A stretch of 52,334 bases of DNA, from positions 1-52,334 of the forward strand of contig CAINNX010000034.1 in NCBI GenBank assembly GCA_903851305.1, in the 5' to 3' direction. The position numbers and the translations under genes were made by a program. The stretch comes from an uncultured Hyphomicrobiales bacterium. GTDB taxonomy: Bacteria; Pseudomonadota; Alphaproteobacteria; Rhizobiales; Beijerinckiaceae. The first letter of the stretch is position 1; the number at the start of each line of letters is the position of its first letter. Shown piece by piece: positions 22,356 to 31,190 of this stretch. The notes beneath the pieces were generated by a model, which was not told the DNA's origin, made no database searches, and worked only from the letters and a program-made list of their open reading frames with translations.

Positions 22356-22443
22356 TCAATTTTTGGAGGGAAGGACCGTCTGGAAAACGCTCGAAAACAC
22401 TCGTTCCGAAGGCCCTTGTTCAACACGCGATTCGTGACTGAAA

Positions 22444-22456
22444 ATATAGCCTATAT
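22444..22456 (-). promoter_or_regulatory. Possible -10 element of gyrB
   Basis: The 13-base inverted repeat ATATAGCCTATAT contains CTATAT on both strands, a good alphaproteobacterial -10. It lies about 105 bases before the gyrB ATG. No convincing -35 is seen, so this is tentative. Confidence 0.3.
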
Positions 22457-22506
22457 CGAGGCCAAAAGGCACGAAAAAGGGGCCGAAATTGTGTGGTTTT
22501 CCCCGC

Positions 22507-24333
22507 TCAGGCGTGCCTCACGCTTCGCTCAGGAGAACCTCCAAAAAAAGCCTCCCCGTAGCGCTCCAGTTTGGCCGCCCCGATCCCGTGAATGGCGGCC
22601 ATATCGTGCAAGCTCATGGGCCGCTGGCGGGCCAGCTCCAGCAGGGTCCGGTCAGCAAAGATCACATAGGCGGCAACGCCATCGGCACGAGCTATTTCAA
22701 GGCGCCGCGCGCGCAAAGCCGCAAACAGGGCGGCATCGGCCGAATCAAGGCCCTCCACTGCCGCAGCCTGCGTGCCATTGCTGCGCGCGGGCCGTGGTGT
22801 CCGCACGGCCTCTTTGCGTAAAGACAGGGCCTCGTGCCCGAGCAGAATGGCCTGTCCGCGCTCGGTCAGTCGAAAACCACCATGTTCATCGCTGGCGCTG
22901 GCCAGCGCATCGGCGGCAAACAATTGGCGCAGGATCGACGCCCAAGCGGCCTTGGGCCGGTCAGCGCCGACACCAAAGGTCTTGATCTGATCATGCCCAT
23001 TGCGCGCGATGGCATCACTGGTCACGCCTGTCAGGACGTCCGACAGATAGCCCGCCCCAAAACGCTGGCCTGTGCGATAGACTGCAGACAAAGCTTTTTG
23101 AGCATCAACAGTGCCGTCATAAAGATCCACCTCACCGCGGCAGATATCGCAATGCCCGCACGGGTCTGCCTGCTCATCAAAGCAGGCCAGCAGGGCCTGG
23201 CGTCGACAGATCGCGGATTCGCACAGCATGGTGAGGCGGCTGAAGCGGGCATGTTCGATGCGGCGGCGCTCGTCGTCGATGGCCTTTTCATCAATCTGCC
23301 TGCGCCGCAGCGCCATATCCTCAACGCCATAAAGCGTCAGCGTCCAGGATTGCAGACCATCACGACCGGCGCGCCCGATCTCCTGATAATAAGATTCAAC
23401 ACTGGCAGGCATGTCAGCATGAATGACAAAGCGCACATCGGGCTTGTTGATGCCCATGCCAAAGGCGACTGTGGCAGCCACGATGACGCCGTCTTCCTGC
23501 AAGAAGCGATCCTGATTGCGCGCGCGCAAGTCGCGATCCATGCCTGCCTGATAGGCCACCGCTTCAAAACCGTTTTCATTGAGCCAATCGGCCATGCGCT
23601 CGGTGCGGTCACGCGAGGAACAATAGACAATCCCGCTTTGGCCGCGCCGTCCTTGCAAAAAAGCTGCGATCTGACGGCGCGGCTGATCCTTGGCGGCAAA
23701 GCGCAAATCAATATTGGGCCGGTCAAAGGAATGTAGAAAGACACTCGGTGGCTTATCAAAGAGCCGCTCGACAATATCATTGCGTGTGTTGCGATCAGCA
23801 GTGGCGGTAAAGCCAATCACCTGCACTTGCCCGATGGCCTCAACGGCGGCCCGAATCTGCCTGTATTCGGGCCGGAAATCATGACCCCATTCGGAGACGC
23901 AATGAGCCTCATCAATGGCAATGCGTTTCACGCCTGCGCGCGCCAACCTTTGTCGCAAGCCATCCATAGCAAGGCGCTCGGGGGACAGGAACAGAAGCCG
24001 CAAACTCTGATTTTCCAAAGCCTGCCAGACGCGCTCTGTTTCTGCGTCGTCGTTAGAAGAGTTGAGCGAGCCCGCCTCAACGCCCAAAGCCTGTAATTGA
24101 TGGACTTGATCACGCATGAGCGCGATCAAAGGGGACACAACAATGGTCAACCCATCATTCACCAGTGCGGGAAGTTGGTAGCACATGCTCTTGCCGCTGC
24201 CGGTGGGCATCACAGCAAGAACCGGCTTGCCGGCAAGCACAGCTGCAATGACATCGGCTTGGCCAGGGCGAAAATCATCGTAACCAAAAATGGTTTTCAA
24301 ACAGGCGCGCGCGCCTGCCATCAAATCAGTCAT
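22507..24333 (-). CDS. recQ: ATP-dependent DNA helicase RecQ
   Basis: A 608-residue 3'-5' helicase in DNA repair and fork restart. In order: Walker A TGSGKSMCYQLPAL, DEAH box DEAHCVSEWGHD, motif VI GRAGRDG, the RecQ zinc-binding cysteines (CRRQALLAC and CGHC) and a C-terminal HRDC domain. The ATG at 24333 was chosen because AGGATGG lies about 7 bases before it; a TTG six codons upstream lacks such a site. It begins 14 bases after recF, which places it in the dnaN-recF-recQ run. Confidence 0.96.
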   Translation of the reverse strand: MTDLMAGARACLKTIFGYDDFRPGQADVIAAVLAGKPVLAVMPTGSGKSMCYQLPALVNDGLTIVVSPLIALMRDQVHQLQALGVEAGSLNSSNDDAETERVWQALENQSLRLLFLSPERLAMDGLRQRLARAGVKRIAIDEAHCVSEWGHDFRPEYRQIRAAVEAIGQVQVIGFTATADRNTRNDIVERLFDKPPSVFLHSFDRPNIDLRFAAKDQPRRQIAAFLQGRRGQSGIVYCSSRDRTERMADWLNENGFEAVAYQAGMDRDLRARNQDRFLQEDGVIVAATVAFGMGINKPDVRFVIHADMPASVESYYQEIGRAGRDGLQSWTLTLYGVEDMALRRRQIDEKAIDDERRRIEHARFSRLTMLCESAICRRQALLACFDEQADPCGHCDICRGEVDLYDGTVDAQKALSAVYRTGQRFGAGYLSDVLTGVTSDAIARNGHDQIKTFGVGADRPKAAWASILRQLFAADALASASDEHGGFRLTERGQAILLGHEALSLRKEAVRTPRPARSNGTQAAAVEGLDSADAALFAALRARRLEIARADGVAAYVIFADRTLLELARQRPMSLHDMAAIHGIGAAKLERYGEAFFGGSPERSVRHA

Positions 24334-24347
24334 TGGACCATCCTGCG

Positions 24348-25511
24348 TCAAGCGATGCTCGCTTGACCGGGCATCACCTGAATCATGGTTGCGCGACCCG
24401 CCACTTCAAGAAAAGCGCTGCTATCGGCGCCCGTCATCCAGACTTGCGCGCCAAGTTCCGCCAGTGCCTCATAAAGTGCGCCGCGCCGTAAAGGATCAAA
24501 ATGCGCTGCAATTTCATCTAACAACACAATCGGTACAATGCCCGTCATGCTCGCCACCAATCGCGCATGGGCAAGTACGAGGCCAACCAGCAAAGCCTTT
24601 TGCTCTCCTGTTGATGAGCGCGCAGCGTCCATACCTTTCGGGCCATGGCGAACAACAAGATCTGCCGATTGCGGGCCAATGAGCGTGCGCCCGGCCGCGG
24701 CATCACGCGCGCGATTGGCGCGCAGCAAGGCCCGATAATGATCCTCAACTTCAATTGCTGGCCGGTCGGGAAGCATGGCCTCCAATTCACCAGACAAAGC
24801 GAGATCCGCCCATGGGAAAGGCGTTTCTTTGACTTTTTCAGCTTCAATCAAAGCGGCAAGCCGCGACACAGTCTCACTGCGCGCAGCGGCCACACCAATC
24901 GCAATTTCGGCGATTTCGCGCTCTGCTGCATCAAGCCAGATGGTTTCAGAATAATGATCCTCAAGCAGGCGATTGCGATTGCGCAGGGCTTTTTCAAGCG
25001 CCGAAACGCGGCCGCCATGTTCGGGATCAACAGCCAGCACAAGCCGATCAAGAAAACGTCGCCGATCGCCAGCAGGCCCCGTAAACAAACCATCCATGGA
25101 CGGTGTCAGCCAGACCACACGCACATGATCGGCAAAAGCTCGCGCCGAGCCAACAGGCGCACGATCGATGCGACATTTGCGTGATTGCGGCAGACTGCCC
25201 TCCGAAGGCTCACGCCCAGTGCCCAGCTGAACCCGATGGTCATCATCTTCGAGTTCAACAGAGACAACCCAGCCACCCGAGCCCGTCTCGCGCGCGCAAT
25301 CGGCAAGGTCGGCACGACGCAAACCGCGCCCCGGTGTCAGCAGCGAGAGAGCTTCCAGAATATTTGTTTTGCCTGCGCCATTCTCGCCAGACAGCACAAT
25401 CAGATCACCATCAACGGCGAGATCGAGTGCGGCATAGGATCGGAAATCAGACAAAACAATCCGCCGCACTTTCGGGCGGCGGAGTGAGGATACCTGCGCG
25501 AAAAAACTCAC
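24348..25511 (-). CDS. recF: DNA replication and repair protein RecF
   Basis: A 387-residue SMC-like ATPase that helps load RecA on gapped DNA. Walker A is GENGAGKTN, the ABC-type signature is SSTGEQKALLVG and Walker B is IVLLDEIAAHFD. The gene starts with GTG, whose bases overlap the dnaN stop (GTGA), so its translation is probably coupled to dnaN. The length is normal for alphaproteobacteria. Confidence 0.96.
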   Translation of the reverse strand: MSFFAQVSSLRRPKVRRIVLSDFRSYAALDLAVDGDLIVLSGENGAGKTNILEALSLLTPGRGLRRADLADCARETGSGGWVVSVELEDDDHRVQLGTGREPSEGSLPQSRKCRIDRAPVGSARAFADHVRVVWLTPSMDGLFTGPAGDRRRFLDRLVLAVDPEHGGRVSALEKALRNRNRLLEDHYSETIWLDAAEREIAEIAIGVAAARSETVSRLAALIEAEKVKETPFPWADLALSGELEAMLPDRPAIEVEDHYRALLRANRARDAAAGRTLIGPQSADLVVRHGPKGMDAARSSTGEQKALLVGLVLAHARLVASMTGIVPIVLLDEIAAHFDPLRRGALYEALAELGAQVWMTGADSSAFLEVAGRATMIQVMPGQASIA

Positions 25512-26626
25512 ACGCGCATCGGCATCAGAACATAGAGCGCGGCAGCACCATCACGATCCTGAATGAGCGTGGGCGAGCCTGCATCCGCAAGTTTGAACAG
25601 AGCCGTGTCGGAATCCAGCTGACTTGTGATGTCGAGCAGATAACGCGCGTTAAAGCCGATTTCGAGCGGGCCCGAATCATAATCGACTTCGATTTCTTCT
25701 GTCGCCGAACCCGAATCCGGATTGGTGACCGACAGCGTCAAACGGCCATCGGACAGCGCCAGCTTCACGGCGCGGCCACGCTCGGATGAAATGGTCGACA
25801 CGCGATCCACAGCTGCCGCGAAGGGCGCGCAATCGATCACCAGACGCTTGTCATTGTTGGCAGGAATGACACGCGCATAATCGGGGAACGTGCCATCAAT
25901 CAGCTTGGATGTGAGCACAACGTCACCAAAGGTGAAGCGAATTTTTGTGGTCGACAACTCAATGGTGACTTCTGCATTGGCGTCTTCGACGAGCTTTTGC
26001 ACTTCAGCTACAGCTTTGCGCGGAATAATGATTCCAGGCATGCCAGCCGAACCAGCCGGAGCCGGGATTTCCACACGTGCCAAACGGTGGCCATCGGTGG
26101 CCACAGCGCGCAGCATCACGTGTCCATCGACATCGGTCGTATGAACATAAATGCCGTTGAGATAATAGCGTGTTTCTTCAGTCGAAATCGCAAATTGCGT
26201 CTTTTCGATCAACTTCTTCAGATCACCCGCGGGCAACGAGAAGCGATGCGACAGATCACCCGCATTGAGATCGGGAAAATCGCTTTCGGGCAAAGATTGC
26301 AGGTTGAAGCGCGAGCGGCCCGAGCGCAGCAGGAGCTGGCCAGCCTCACCGGTCATCTCGAGGGAGACCTGCGCGCCATCCGGCAGCTTGCGGACGATGT
26401 CATAGAGCACATGTGCGGGAAGCGTGGTCGCGCCAGCCTGACCGATGTCGGCGGCGACGGTTTCCGTCACTTCGAGGTCAAGGTCGGTGGCTTTCAAAAC
26501 CAGCTTGCCATTGTCCGCCTGGAGCAGAACGTTGGCGAGAATCGGGATTGTGTTACGGCGTTCAACGACACGGTGCACATGGCCCAGCGACTTGAGAAGC
26601 GCCGCTCTTTCGAGAGTGACTTTCAT
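25508..26626 (-). CDS. dnaN: DNA polymerase III subunit beta (sliding clamp)
   Basis: A 372-residue clamp subunit with three DNA-clamp domains, which tethers polymerase III to the template. The start is the ATG giving MKVTLERAALLKSL; the frame stays open upstream but without family similarity. The C-terminus ends LYVLMPMRV, as usual for beta clamps. dnaA is not next to it: the neighbour upstream is the divergent PBP1A gene. A terminator-like hairpin lies in the leader. Confidence 0.97.
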   Translation of the reverse strand: MKVTLERAALLKSLGHVHRVVERRNTIPILANVLLQADNGKLVLKATDLDLEVTETVAADIGQAGATTLPAHVLYDIVRKLPDGAQVSLEMTGEAGQLLLRSGRSRFNLQSLPESDFPDLNAGDLSHRFSLPAGDLKKLIEKTQFAISTEETRYYLNGIYVHTTDVDGHVMLRAVATDGHRLARVEIPAPAGSAGMPGIIIPRKAVAEVQKLVEDANAEVTIELSTTKIRFTFGDVVLTSKLIDGTFPDYARVIPANNDKRLVIDCAPFAAAVDRVSTISSERGRAVKLALSDGRLTLSVTNPDSGSATEEIEVDYDSGPLEIGFNARYLLDITSQLDSDTALFKLADAGSPTLIQDRDGAAALYVLMPMRV

Positions 26627-26645
26627 AGGGCCTGATCCATCCTCA

Positions 26646-26696
26646 AAAAACACGTCAAAGCCCCGGCGCAAATCGCCGGGGCCGCGACTTTGACGC
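26646..26696 (-). terminator. Terminator-like hairpin in the dnaN leader
   Basis: Read on the minus strand, a 9-bp stem (GCCCCGGCG at 26661-26669, CGCCGGGGC at 26675-26683) is followed by TTTGACG and then six T residues (26646-26651). An outer inverted repeat CGTCAAAG/CTTTGACG (26654-26661 and 26689-26696) encloses it. It ends 20 bases before the dnaN ATG. No minus-strand gene lies upstream for it to terminate, so it may be an attenuator or the remnant of a terminator of a lost neighbour. The remaining intergenic DNA to 26856 shows no clear promoter or gene. Confidence 0.6.
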
Positions 26697-26856
26697 GGTG
26701 CGGAACCAAGAGCAAGCGCCAGGTGCACCCAGAAGCCGAAACAGGGCTGAAAGTCCCCAAATTTCTGGCTTAACCGGGCCTTAAGCGCGCAAGGCGCAGG
26801 ATGATTTCATTGATCCCTGCACTGAGGTCGATTTTTCCGCTTTTTTCTGAAGGCCC

Positions 26857-28968
26857 ATGGCATCCAAACGGCACGAATCCCGCTTTTCTAGCGATCCTGA
26901 AGAGGATGGCGACAAGGGGCTGCGTGCCATGCCCGACGACCGAATCGGTGGGTCCAAAAAAAACTCTGCGCGCTGGGTCCGCTACGAGGACGAAACAGAA
27001 GACGAGCCAAGTCCCCGTAAAAGCTCAGGCCGCCGTCGCAAGCAGCGCCGGTCTTTCTTCGGCTGGCTGTTCTACTGGGGCTGCGTTGCTGCGGTCTGGG
27101 GCTTTATCGTCGTGGCAGGGGTCGTCGCCTGGCAGGCGACGCTTTTGCCCCCTATCGACAAACTCGCGGTCCCCAAGCGCCCGCCCAATATTGCAATTAT
27201 GAGCGAAGACGGCCGGCTACTCGCCAATCGCGGCGATACAGGCGGGGCTGAAGTGCGGCTGTCAGATCTGCCGGCTTATGTGCCCAAAGCCTTTATAGCG
27301 ATCGAGGATCGGCGCTTTTACAGCCATTGGGGCATTGATCCGATTGGCATCACCCGTGCCATTCTGCGCAACGTTTCGGGCCGCGGCAATATGCAGGGCG
27401 GCTCCACGCTGACCCAGCAACTCGCCAAAAATCTCTTCCTCACACAAGAGCGCACCATGTCGCGCAAAGTGCTGGAAGCCATTCTCGCCCTTTGGCTGGA
27501 ACAAAAATTTTCGAAAGACGAGATTCTCGAGCTCTATCTGAACCGTGTTTATTTTGGTGCGGGCGCTTATGGCGTGGAAGCCGCCACGCGCCGCTACTTT
27601 GGCCATGGCGCAGCGCAAGCCAGTTTGCAAGAGGCCGCCATGTTGGCGGGCCTGATGAAAGCACCCACCAAACTGGCGCCCACGCGCAATCCGGCAGCCG
27701 CCACAGAGCGTGCTGCGCAAGTCATCACCGCCATGCAGCAAGAAGGGCACATCACCGAGACCATGGCGAAAATGGCCACCGCCAATCCCGCCGGCGTATC
27801 GCGCGACAATGCGGGCTCGATCAATTATGCCGCCGATTATGTGATGGATGTCCTGGAAGAGATCGTCGGCGTCATCGATACGGATCTCGTGGTCTCGACA
27901 ACCATCAGCCTTGAAAAACAGGCCATGGCAGAAAAGGCGCTGACAGAAGAGCTCGAAAAATCCGGCAAGCGTTTCAATGTCACGCAAGGCGCACTTGTCT
28001 CGCTTGATCCCAATGGGCAGATCAAGGCTCTAATTGGTGGACGCAATTATCAGGAAAGCCAATTTAATCGGGCTGTTTCGGCCAAGCGCCAGCCAGGATC
28101 GTCTTTCAAGCCGTTCGTTTATTTGTCGGCTTTGGAAAAAGGCCTGACGCCTGAAACTGTTCGCGATGATGCGCCTATCAATGTGCGCGGCTGGCAGCCT
28201 GAAAATTCAACCAATGAATATCAAGGCGCCGTCACACTCACGCGCGCACTGGCCATGTCACTCAATACGGTTGCAGTGCGCTTAGGACTTGAAGTCGGCG
28301 CAAGGACGGTTGCGGACACGGCCCATCGTCTTGGCATTGTCTCGGATCTTCAGGTCAATGCATCGATTGCGCTGGGCACATCAGAAGTCTCACCACTCGA
28401 ACTTGTCTCGGCTTACGCACCTTTCGCCAATGGGGGTATTCGCGTGCAGCCGCACATCATCACACGCGTCAAAAAGGGCGATGGAACGCTGCTCTATCAA
28501 CGCAAGGGTGTGAGTTTTGGTCGCGTTATCGAGCCGCAACATGTGGCGATGATGAACGCCATGATGCAGGAAACACTGCTCATTGGCACAGCCAAACATG
28601 CCGAACTTCCCGGCTGGCAAGCAGCCGGCAAAACAGGCACGTCACAAGATTATCGTGATGGCTGGTTTGTTGGCTACACCAGCCAACTGATCACAGGTGT
28701 GTGGCTCGGCAATGATGATAATTCGCCGACAAAACGCGTGTCAGGCGGCAACTTGCCCGTAAACGTCTGGAGCCGCTACATGAAAGCCGCACTCAAAGAT
28801 GTGCCGCCTTCGCCGTTGCCGGGATATATGAACAAAAATGATCCCGGTGCCATGATTCCACCTGGTGATCTCGCCGGTACGCGGCCTGACCCCATTGGTG
28901 ATTTGATTGCGCCGCGCGACACGAATGCGCGCGAGCGCGGACTTTTTGAGCGCTTGTTTGGTAGATGA
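26857..28968 (+). CDS. Bifunctional penicillin-binding protein 1A
   Basis: A 703-residue inner-membrane peptidoglycan synthase. A cytoplasmic, charged N-terminus is followed by a membrane segment at about residues 67-92. The GT51 domain has Glu150 in IEDRRFYSHWGID and the GGSTLTQQLAKNLFLTQERT motif. The transpeptidase domain has Ser415 in SSFK, SLN at 468-470 and KTGT at 592-595. The stop lies directly against the stop of the convergent DUF1150 gene. Its 5' neighbour is dnaN, in the opposite direction. Confidence 0.95.
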   Translation: MASKRHESRFSSDPEEDGDKGLRAMPDDRIGGSKKNSARWVRYEDETEDEPSPRKSSGRRRKQRRSFFGWLFYWGCVAAVWGFIVVAGVVAWQATLLPPIDKLAVPKRPPNIAIMSEDGRLLANRGDTGGAEVRLSDLPAYVPKAFIAIEDRRFYSHWGIDPIGITRAILRNVSGRGNMQGGSTLTQQLAKNLFLTQERTMSRKVLEAILALWLEQKFSKDEILELYLNRVYFGAGAYGVEAATRRYFGHGAAQASLQEAAMLAGLMKAPTKLAPTRNPAAATERAAQVITAMQQEGHITETMAKMATANPAGVSRDNAGSINYAADYVMDVLEEIVGVIDTDLVVSTTISLEKQAMAEKALTEELEKSGKRFNVTQGALVSLDPNGQIKALIGGRNYQESQFNRAVSAKRQPGSSFKPFVYLSALEKGLTPETVRDDAPINVRGWQPENSTNEYQGAVTLTRALAMSLNTVAVRLGLEVGARTVADTAHRLGIVSDLQVNASIALGTSEVSPLELVSAYAPFANGGIRVQPHIITRVKKGDGTLLYQRKGVSFGRVIEPQHVAMMNAMMQETLLIGTAKHAELPGWQAAGKTGTSQDYRDGWFVGYTSQLITGVWLGNDDNSPTKRVSGGNLPVNVWSRYMKAALKDVPPSPLPGYMNKNDPGAMIPPGDLAGTRPDPIGDLIAPRDTNARERGLFERLFGR

Positions 28969-29244
28969 TCAGTGCAGACTCACCGTCTGCAAATCGTGTT
29001 CCCATGCATTGGCCACAGCTGCAGCGCGCGTATCTGTCACAACAAGTGGCGTGCCTGTAGCGCTGAGCAAAGCGAACAGCTGGAGTCCAGGTTCAATCTT
29101 GGGTGCCTGCGGAAAAAGTCGCATCACATCTTCTGAAAGCATGGGCTTCACATAAGCAACAGCGCCATCGCCCAGATGGGCAAATTGCTCCGGTGTCAGC
29201 GTCACAATTTCAAGGTCGGTCTTGGTTTTGTTATCGGCAATCAT
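28969..29244 (-). CDS. DUF1150 family protein
   Basis: A 91-residue protein of a small alphaproteobacterial family of unknown function. The typical pattern is present: LTPEQFAHLGDGAVAYVKPM near the N-terminus and GLQLFALLSATGTPLVVTD in the second half. It follows hsp20 by about 50 bases on the same strand, a linkage I recall from Rhizobiales, so it is probably part of the heat-shock transcript. Confidence 0.85.
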   Translation of the reverse strand: MIADNKTKTDLEIVTLTPEQFAHLGDGAVAYVKPMLSEDVMRLFPQAPKIEPGLQLFALLSATGTPLVVTDTRAAAVANAWEHDLQTVSLH

Positions 29245-29296
29245 GTCCGGCTCCTTTTGCGGTCTGCAAGAGACCCGCTGTTTCGCGTGAAGACAT

Positions 29297-29725
29297 TCAG
29301 TCCTTCACGGAAATTCCAATTTTCTTGACGGTACGTTCGGGCTGGGGTCGTGCAAGATCCACGCACAACAGCCCGTTTTTCAAATCAGCCCCCAGCACCT
29401 CCATGCCTTCGGCCAGCAAAAAGGCGCGCTGGAATTGGCGTGCCGCAATGCCGCGATGCAGATATTCACGCTCGCCATCATCTATCTGACGACCGCGAAT
29501 AAGGAGCTGGCGCTCTTCCAGAGTGACGTCGAGTTCCTCGGATGTGAAACCCGCAACAGCCAGCGTGATACGTAAACGCTCCGGCTCTGTTTCGGTGCCT
29601 CGCAGGCGCTCGATATTATAGGGGGGGTAGCCATCCGATGTGGCGCGCGTGACACGGTCTAGCGCGCGCTCAATATCATCAAACCCTAAGAGAAACGGCG
29701 AATTCAGATTTGGCAGTCTGGTCAT
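29297..29725 (-). CDS. Small heat-shock protein, Hsp20 family
   Basis: A 142-residue holdase chaperone. The alpha-crystallin domain covers about residues 35-130 (ERLRITLAVAGFTSEELDV, then LLIRGRQ and FQRAFLLAEGMEV). The N-terminal stretch MTRLPNLNSPFLLGFDDIERALD is typical of the IbpA-like group, and the C-terminal IGI-type motif is KKIGISV. A consensus heat-shock promoter and a hairpin covering the ribosome-binding site lie upstream, indicating two layers of temperature control. Confidence 0.94.
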   Translation of the reverse strand: MTRLPNLNSPFLLGFDDIERALDRVTRATSDGYPPYNIERLRGTETEPERLRITLAVAGFTSEELDVTLEERQLLIRGRQIDDGEREYLHRGIAARQFQRAFLLAEGMEVLGADLKNGLLCVDLARPQPERTVKKIGISVKD

Positions 29726-29727
29726 GA

Positions 29728-29748
29728 CGAAGCCCTTCAGGCACTTCG
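29728..29748 (-). promoter_or_regulatory. Hairpin over the hsp20 Shine-Dalgarno sequence
   Basis: On the minus strand, CGAAG (29748-29744) pairs with CTTCG (29732-29728), with a further CC/GG pairing inside. The SD sequence GAAGGG (29738-29733) lies within the hairpin, 7 bases before the ATG. The weak, interrupted stem is the kind of structure that melts with heat, as in RNA thermometers. Confidence 0.4.
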
Positions 29749-29782
29749 GGAGAACGGACCCTTACGGCATCCACACAACAGC

Positions 29783-29810
29783 ATATGGGGATGTTGCGGG
29801 GCCGTTCAAG
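29783..29810 (-). promoter_or_regulatory. RpoH (sigma-32) heat-shock promoter of hsp20
   Basis: On the minus strand, CTTGAA is followed by 14 bases and CCCCATAT, an almost exact match to the heat-shock sigma factor consensus. Transcription would start near 29776, giving a leader of about 50 bases before hsp20. Confidence 0.82.
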
Positions 29811-29851
29811 AGCCTGATCTAGGTGACTGAAGGTGCTTCTAAATCAGAGCT

Positions 29852-30847
29852 TCAGAGCATGCTGGGAAGGACGCGGTCCGGGGGGCGGTGCCCGTCGAGG
29901 AAGGTCTTCACATTGATGATGACCTTCTCGCCCATATCGACGCGTCCCTCATGCGTGGCTGAACCCATATGCGGCAACAGCGTCACCTTGCCAGCCTTCA
30001 CAAGCTTGATCAGCTTGGGGGAGACAGCGGGCTCATGTTCGAACACGTCGAGACCCGCACCGGAAATTTCATTGGCCTCAAGCATCCGCGCCAAAGCATT
30101 TTCATCGATGATTTCGCCGCGCGCCGTATTCACAATGATCGCATGGGGCTGCAACATCCTCAGACGGCGCGCGGAAAGCAGATGATAGGTCGCGGGCGTA
30201 TGCGGACAATTAACCGAGATAATATCCATGCGTGCGAGCATCTGGTCGAGCGATTCCCAATAGGTCGCTTGCAAGCTTTCTTCGACTGCAGCCGAAACAC
30301 GCCGCCGATTATGATAGTGAATCGACAGACCGAAAGCCGCCGCACGCCGTGCGACCGCCTGCCCGATCCGACCCATCCCGACAATGCCTAGGCGCTTGCC
30401 CGTGATGCGCCGACCCAGCATCCAGGTCGGTGACCAGCCTTGCCATTCGCCAGCAGGCACAACAGCAGCACCTTCAACAACGCGCCGTGCCACAGCCAGA
30501 ATCAGCGCCATCGTCATATCGGCGGTGTCTTCTGTCAGCACACCTGGCGTATTGGTCACGGTGATGCCGCGGCGCAAAGCAGCCGTGACGTCGATGTTGT
30601 CGACGCCATTGCCGAAATTGGCGATCAGTTTCATGTTGTCGCCAGCCTGCGCGATCAATCCCGCATCAATGCGGTCCGTCACAGTCGGCACAAGCACATC
30701 GGCCACGCGCAGTGCATCAGCAAGCTCGGCTTGGGACATGGGCTTGTCGTAGATGTTGAGACGCGTGTCGAACAATTCGCACATGCGTGTTTCGACGGCA
30801 TCCGGCAATTTGCGGGTTACAATCACCAAGAGCTTTTTCTTGGTCAT
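29852..30847 (-). CDS. D-isomer-specific 2-hydroxyacid dehydrogenase (glyoxylate/hydroxypyruvate reductase-like)
   Basis: A 331-residue cytoplasmic NAD(P)-dependent reductase. The nucleotide-binding motif GMGRIG lies at residues 157-162. The catalytic residues Arg243 (NTARGE), Glu272 (DVFEHEP) and His293 (LLPHMGS) are all present. The segment after the dinucleotide motif is NRRRV, which favours NADP rather than NAD. The family includes glyoxylate, hydroxypyruvate and glycerate dehydrogenases; the exact substrate cannot be told. It is divergent from the SH3 gene. Confidence 0.9.
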   Translation of the reverse strand: MTKKKLLVIVTRKLPDAVETRMCELFDTRLNIYDKPMSQAELADALRVADVLVPTVTDRIDAGLIAQAGDNMKLIANFGNGVDNIDVTAALRRGITVTNTPGVLTEDTADMTMALILAVARRVVEGAAVVPAGEWQGWSPTWMLGRRITGKRLGIVGMGRIGQAVARRAAAFGLSIHYHNRRRVSAAVEESLQATYWESLDQMLARMDIISVNCPHTPATYHLLSARRLRMLQPHAIIVNTARGEIIDENALARMLEANEISGAGLDVFEHEPAVSPKLIKLVKAGKVTLLPHMGSATHEGRVDMGEKVIINVKTFLDGHRPPDRVLPSML

Positions 30848-31190
30848 GCCTTACGTCCCAAGCTCATGCCAACATCCCTGTCGTTCTTGCATATCATTCT
30901 CGGAAGATTGACGGATTTATCCGCTTTTCACCATCCATTAACGCCGTCGGCGCTTAATCGGCACGAATGGACGGCATTCAGAGGTTTGGGCCTGTTCAAA
31001 ATGGGCCAAAGCCTCTCTAACAGATGCCCCGCCAAAGACAAGAATGCCTGACACAAGGACATCGCCATTGACAGGGATCGAGGATCCGCCCGTTGCGCGC
31101 CATAGCCCTGCGGCGAGACAGATTTGTGGGATGATTTGAATGACCGGGTTTTGTGCAAATGGCGTCAAGATGATTGAGAATTGGGGACAA
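30848..31190. other. Gene-free divergent intergenic region
   Basis: About 340 bases between the divergent dehydrogenase and SH3-protein genes. It contains CGCCGTCGGCG near 30944 and a longer imperfect hairpin with arms at about 30980-30992 and 31003-31016 (AGAGG/CCTCT and TTTGG/CCAAA, with a bulge and one G-G mismatch). No T-run follows on either strand, so it is not a terminator. A minus-strand open frame crosses the region and the SH3 gene but has no recognisable similarity, and I do not call it a gene. Confidence 0.5.
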
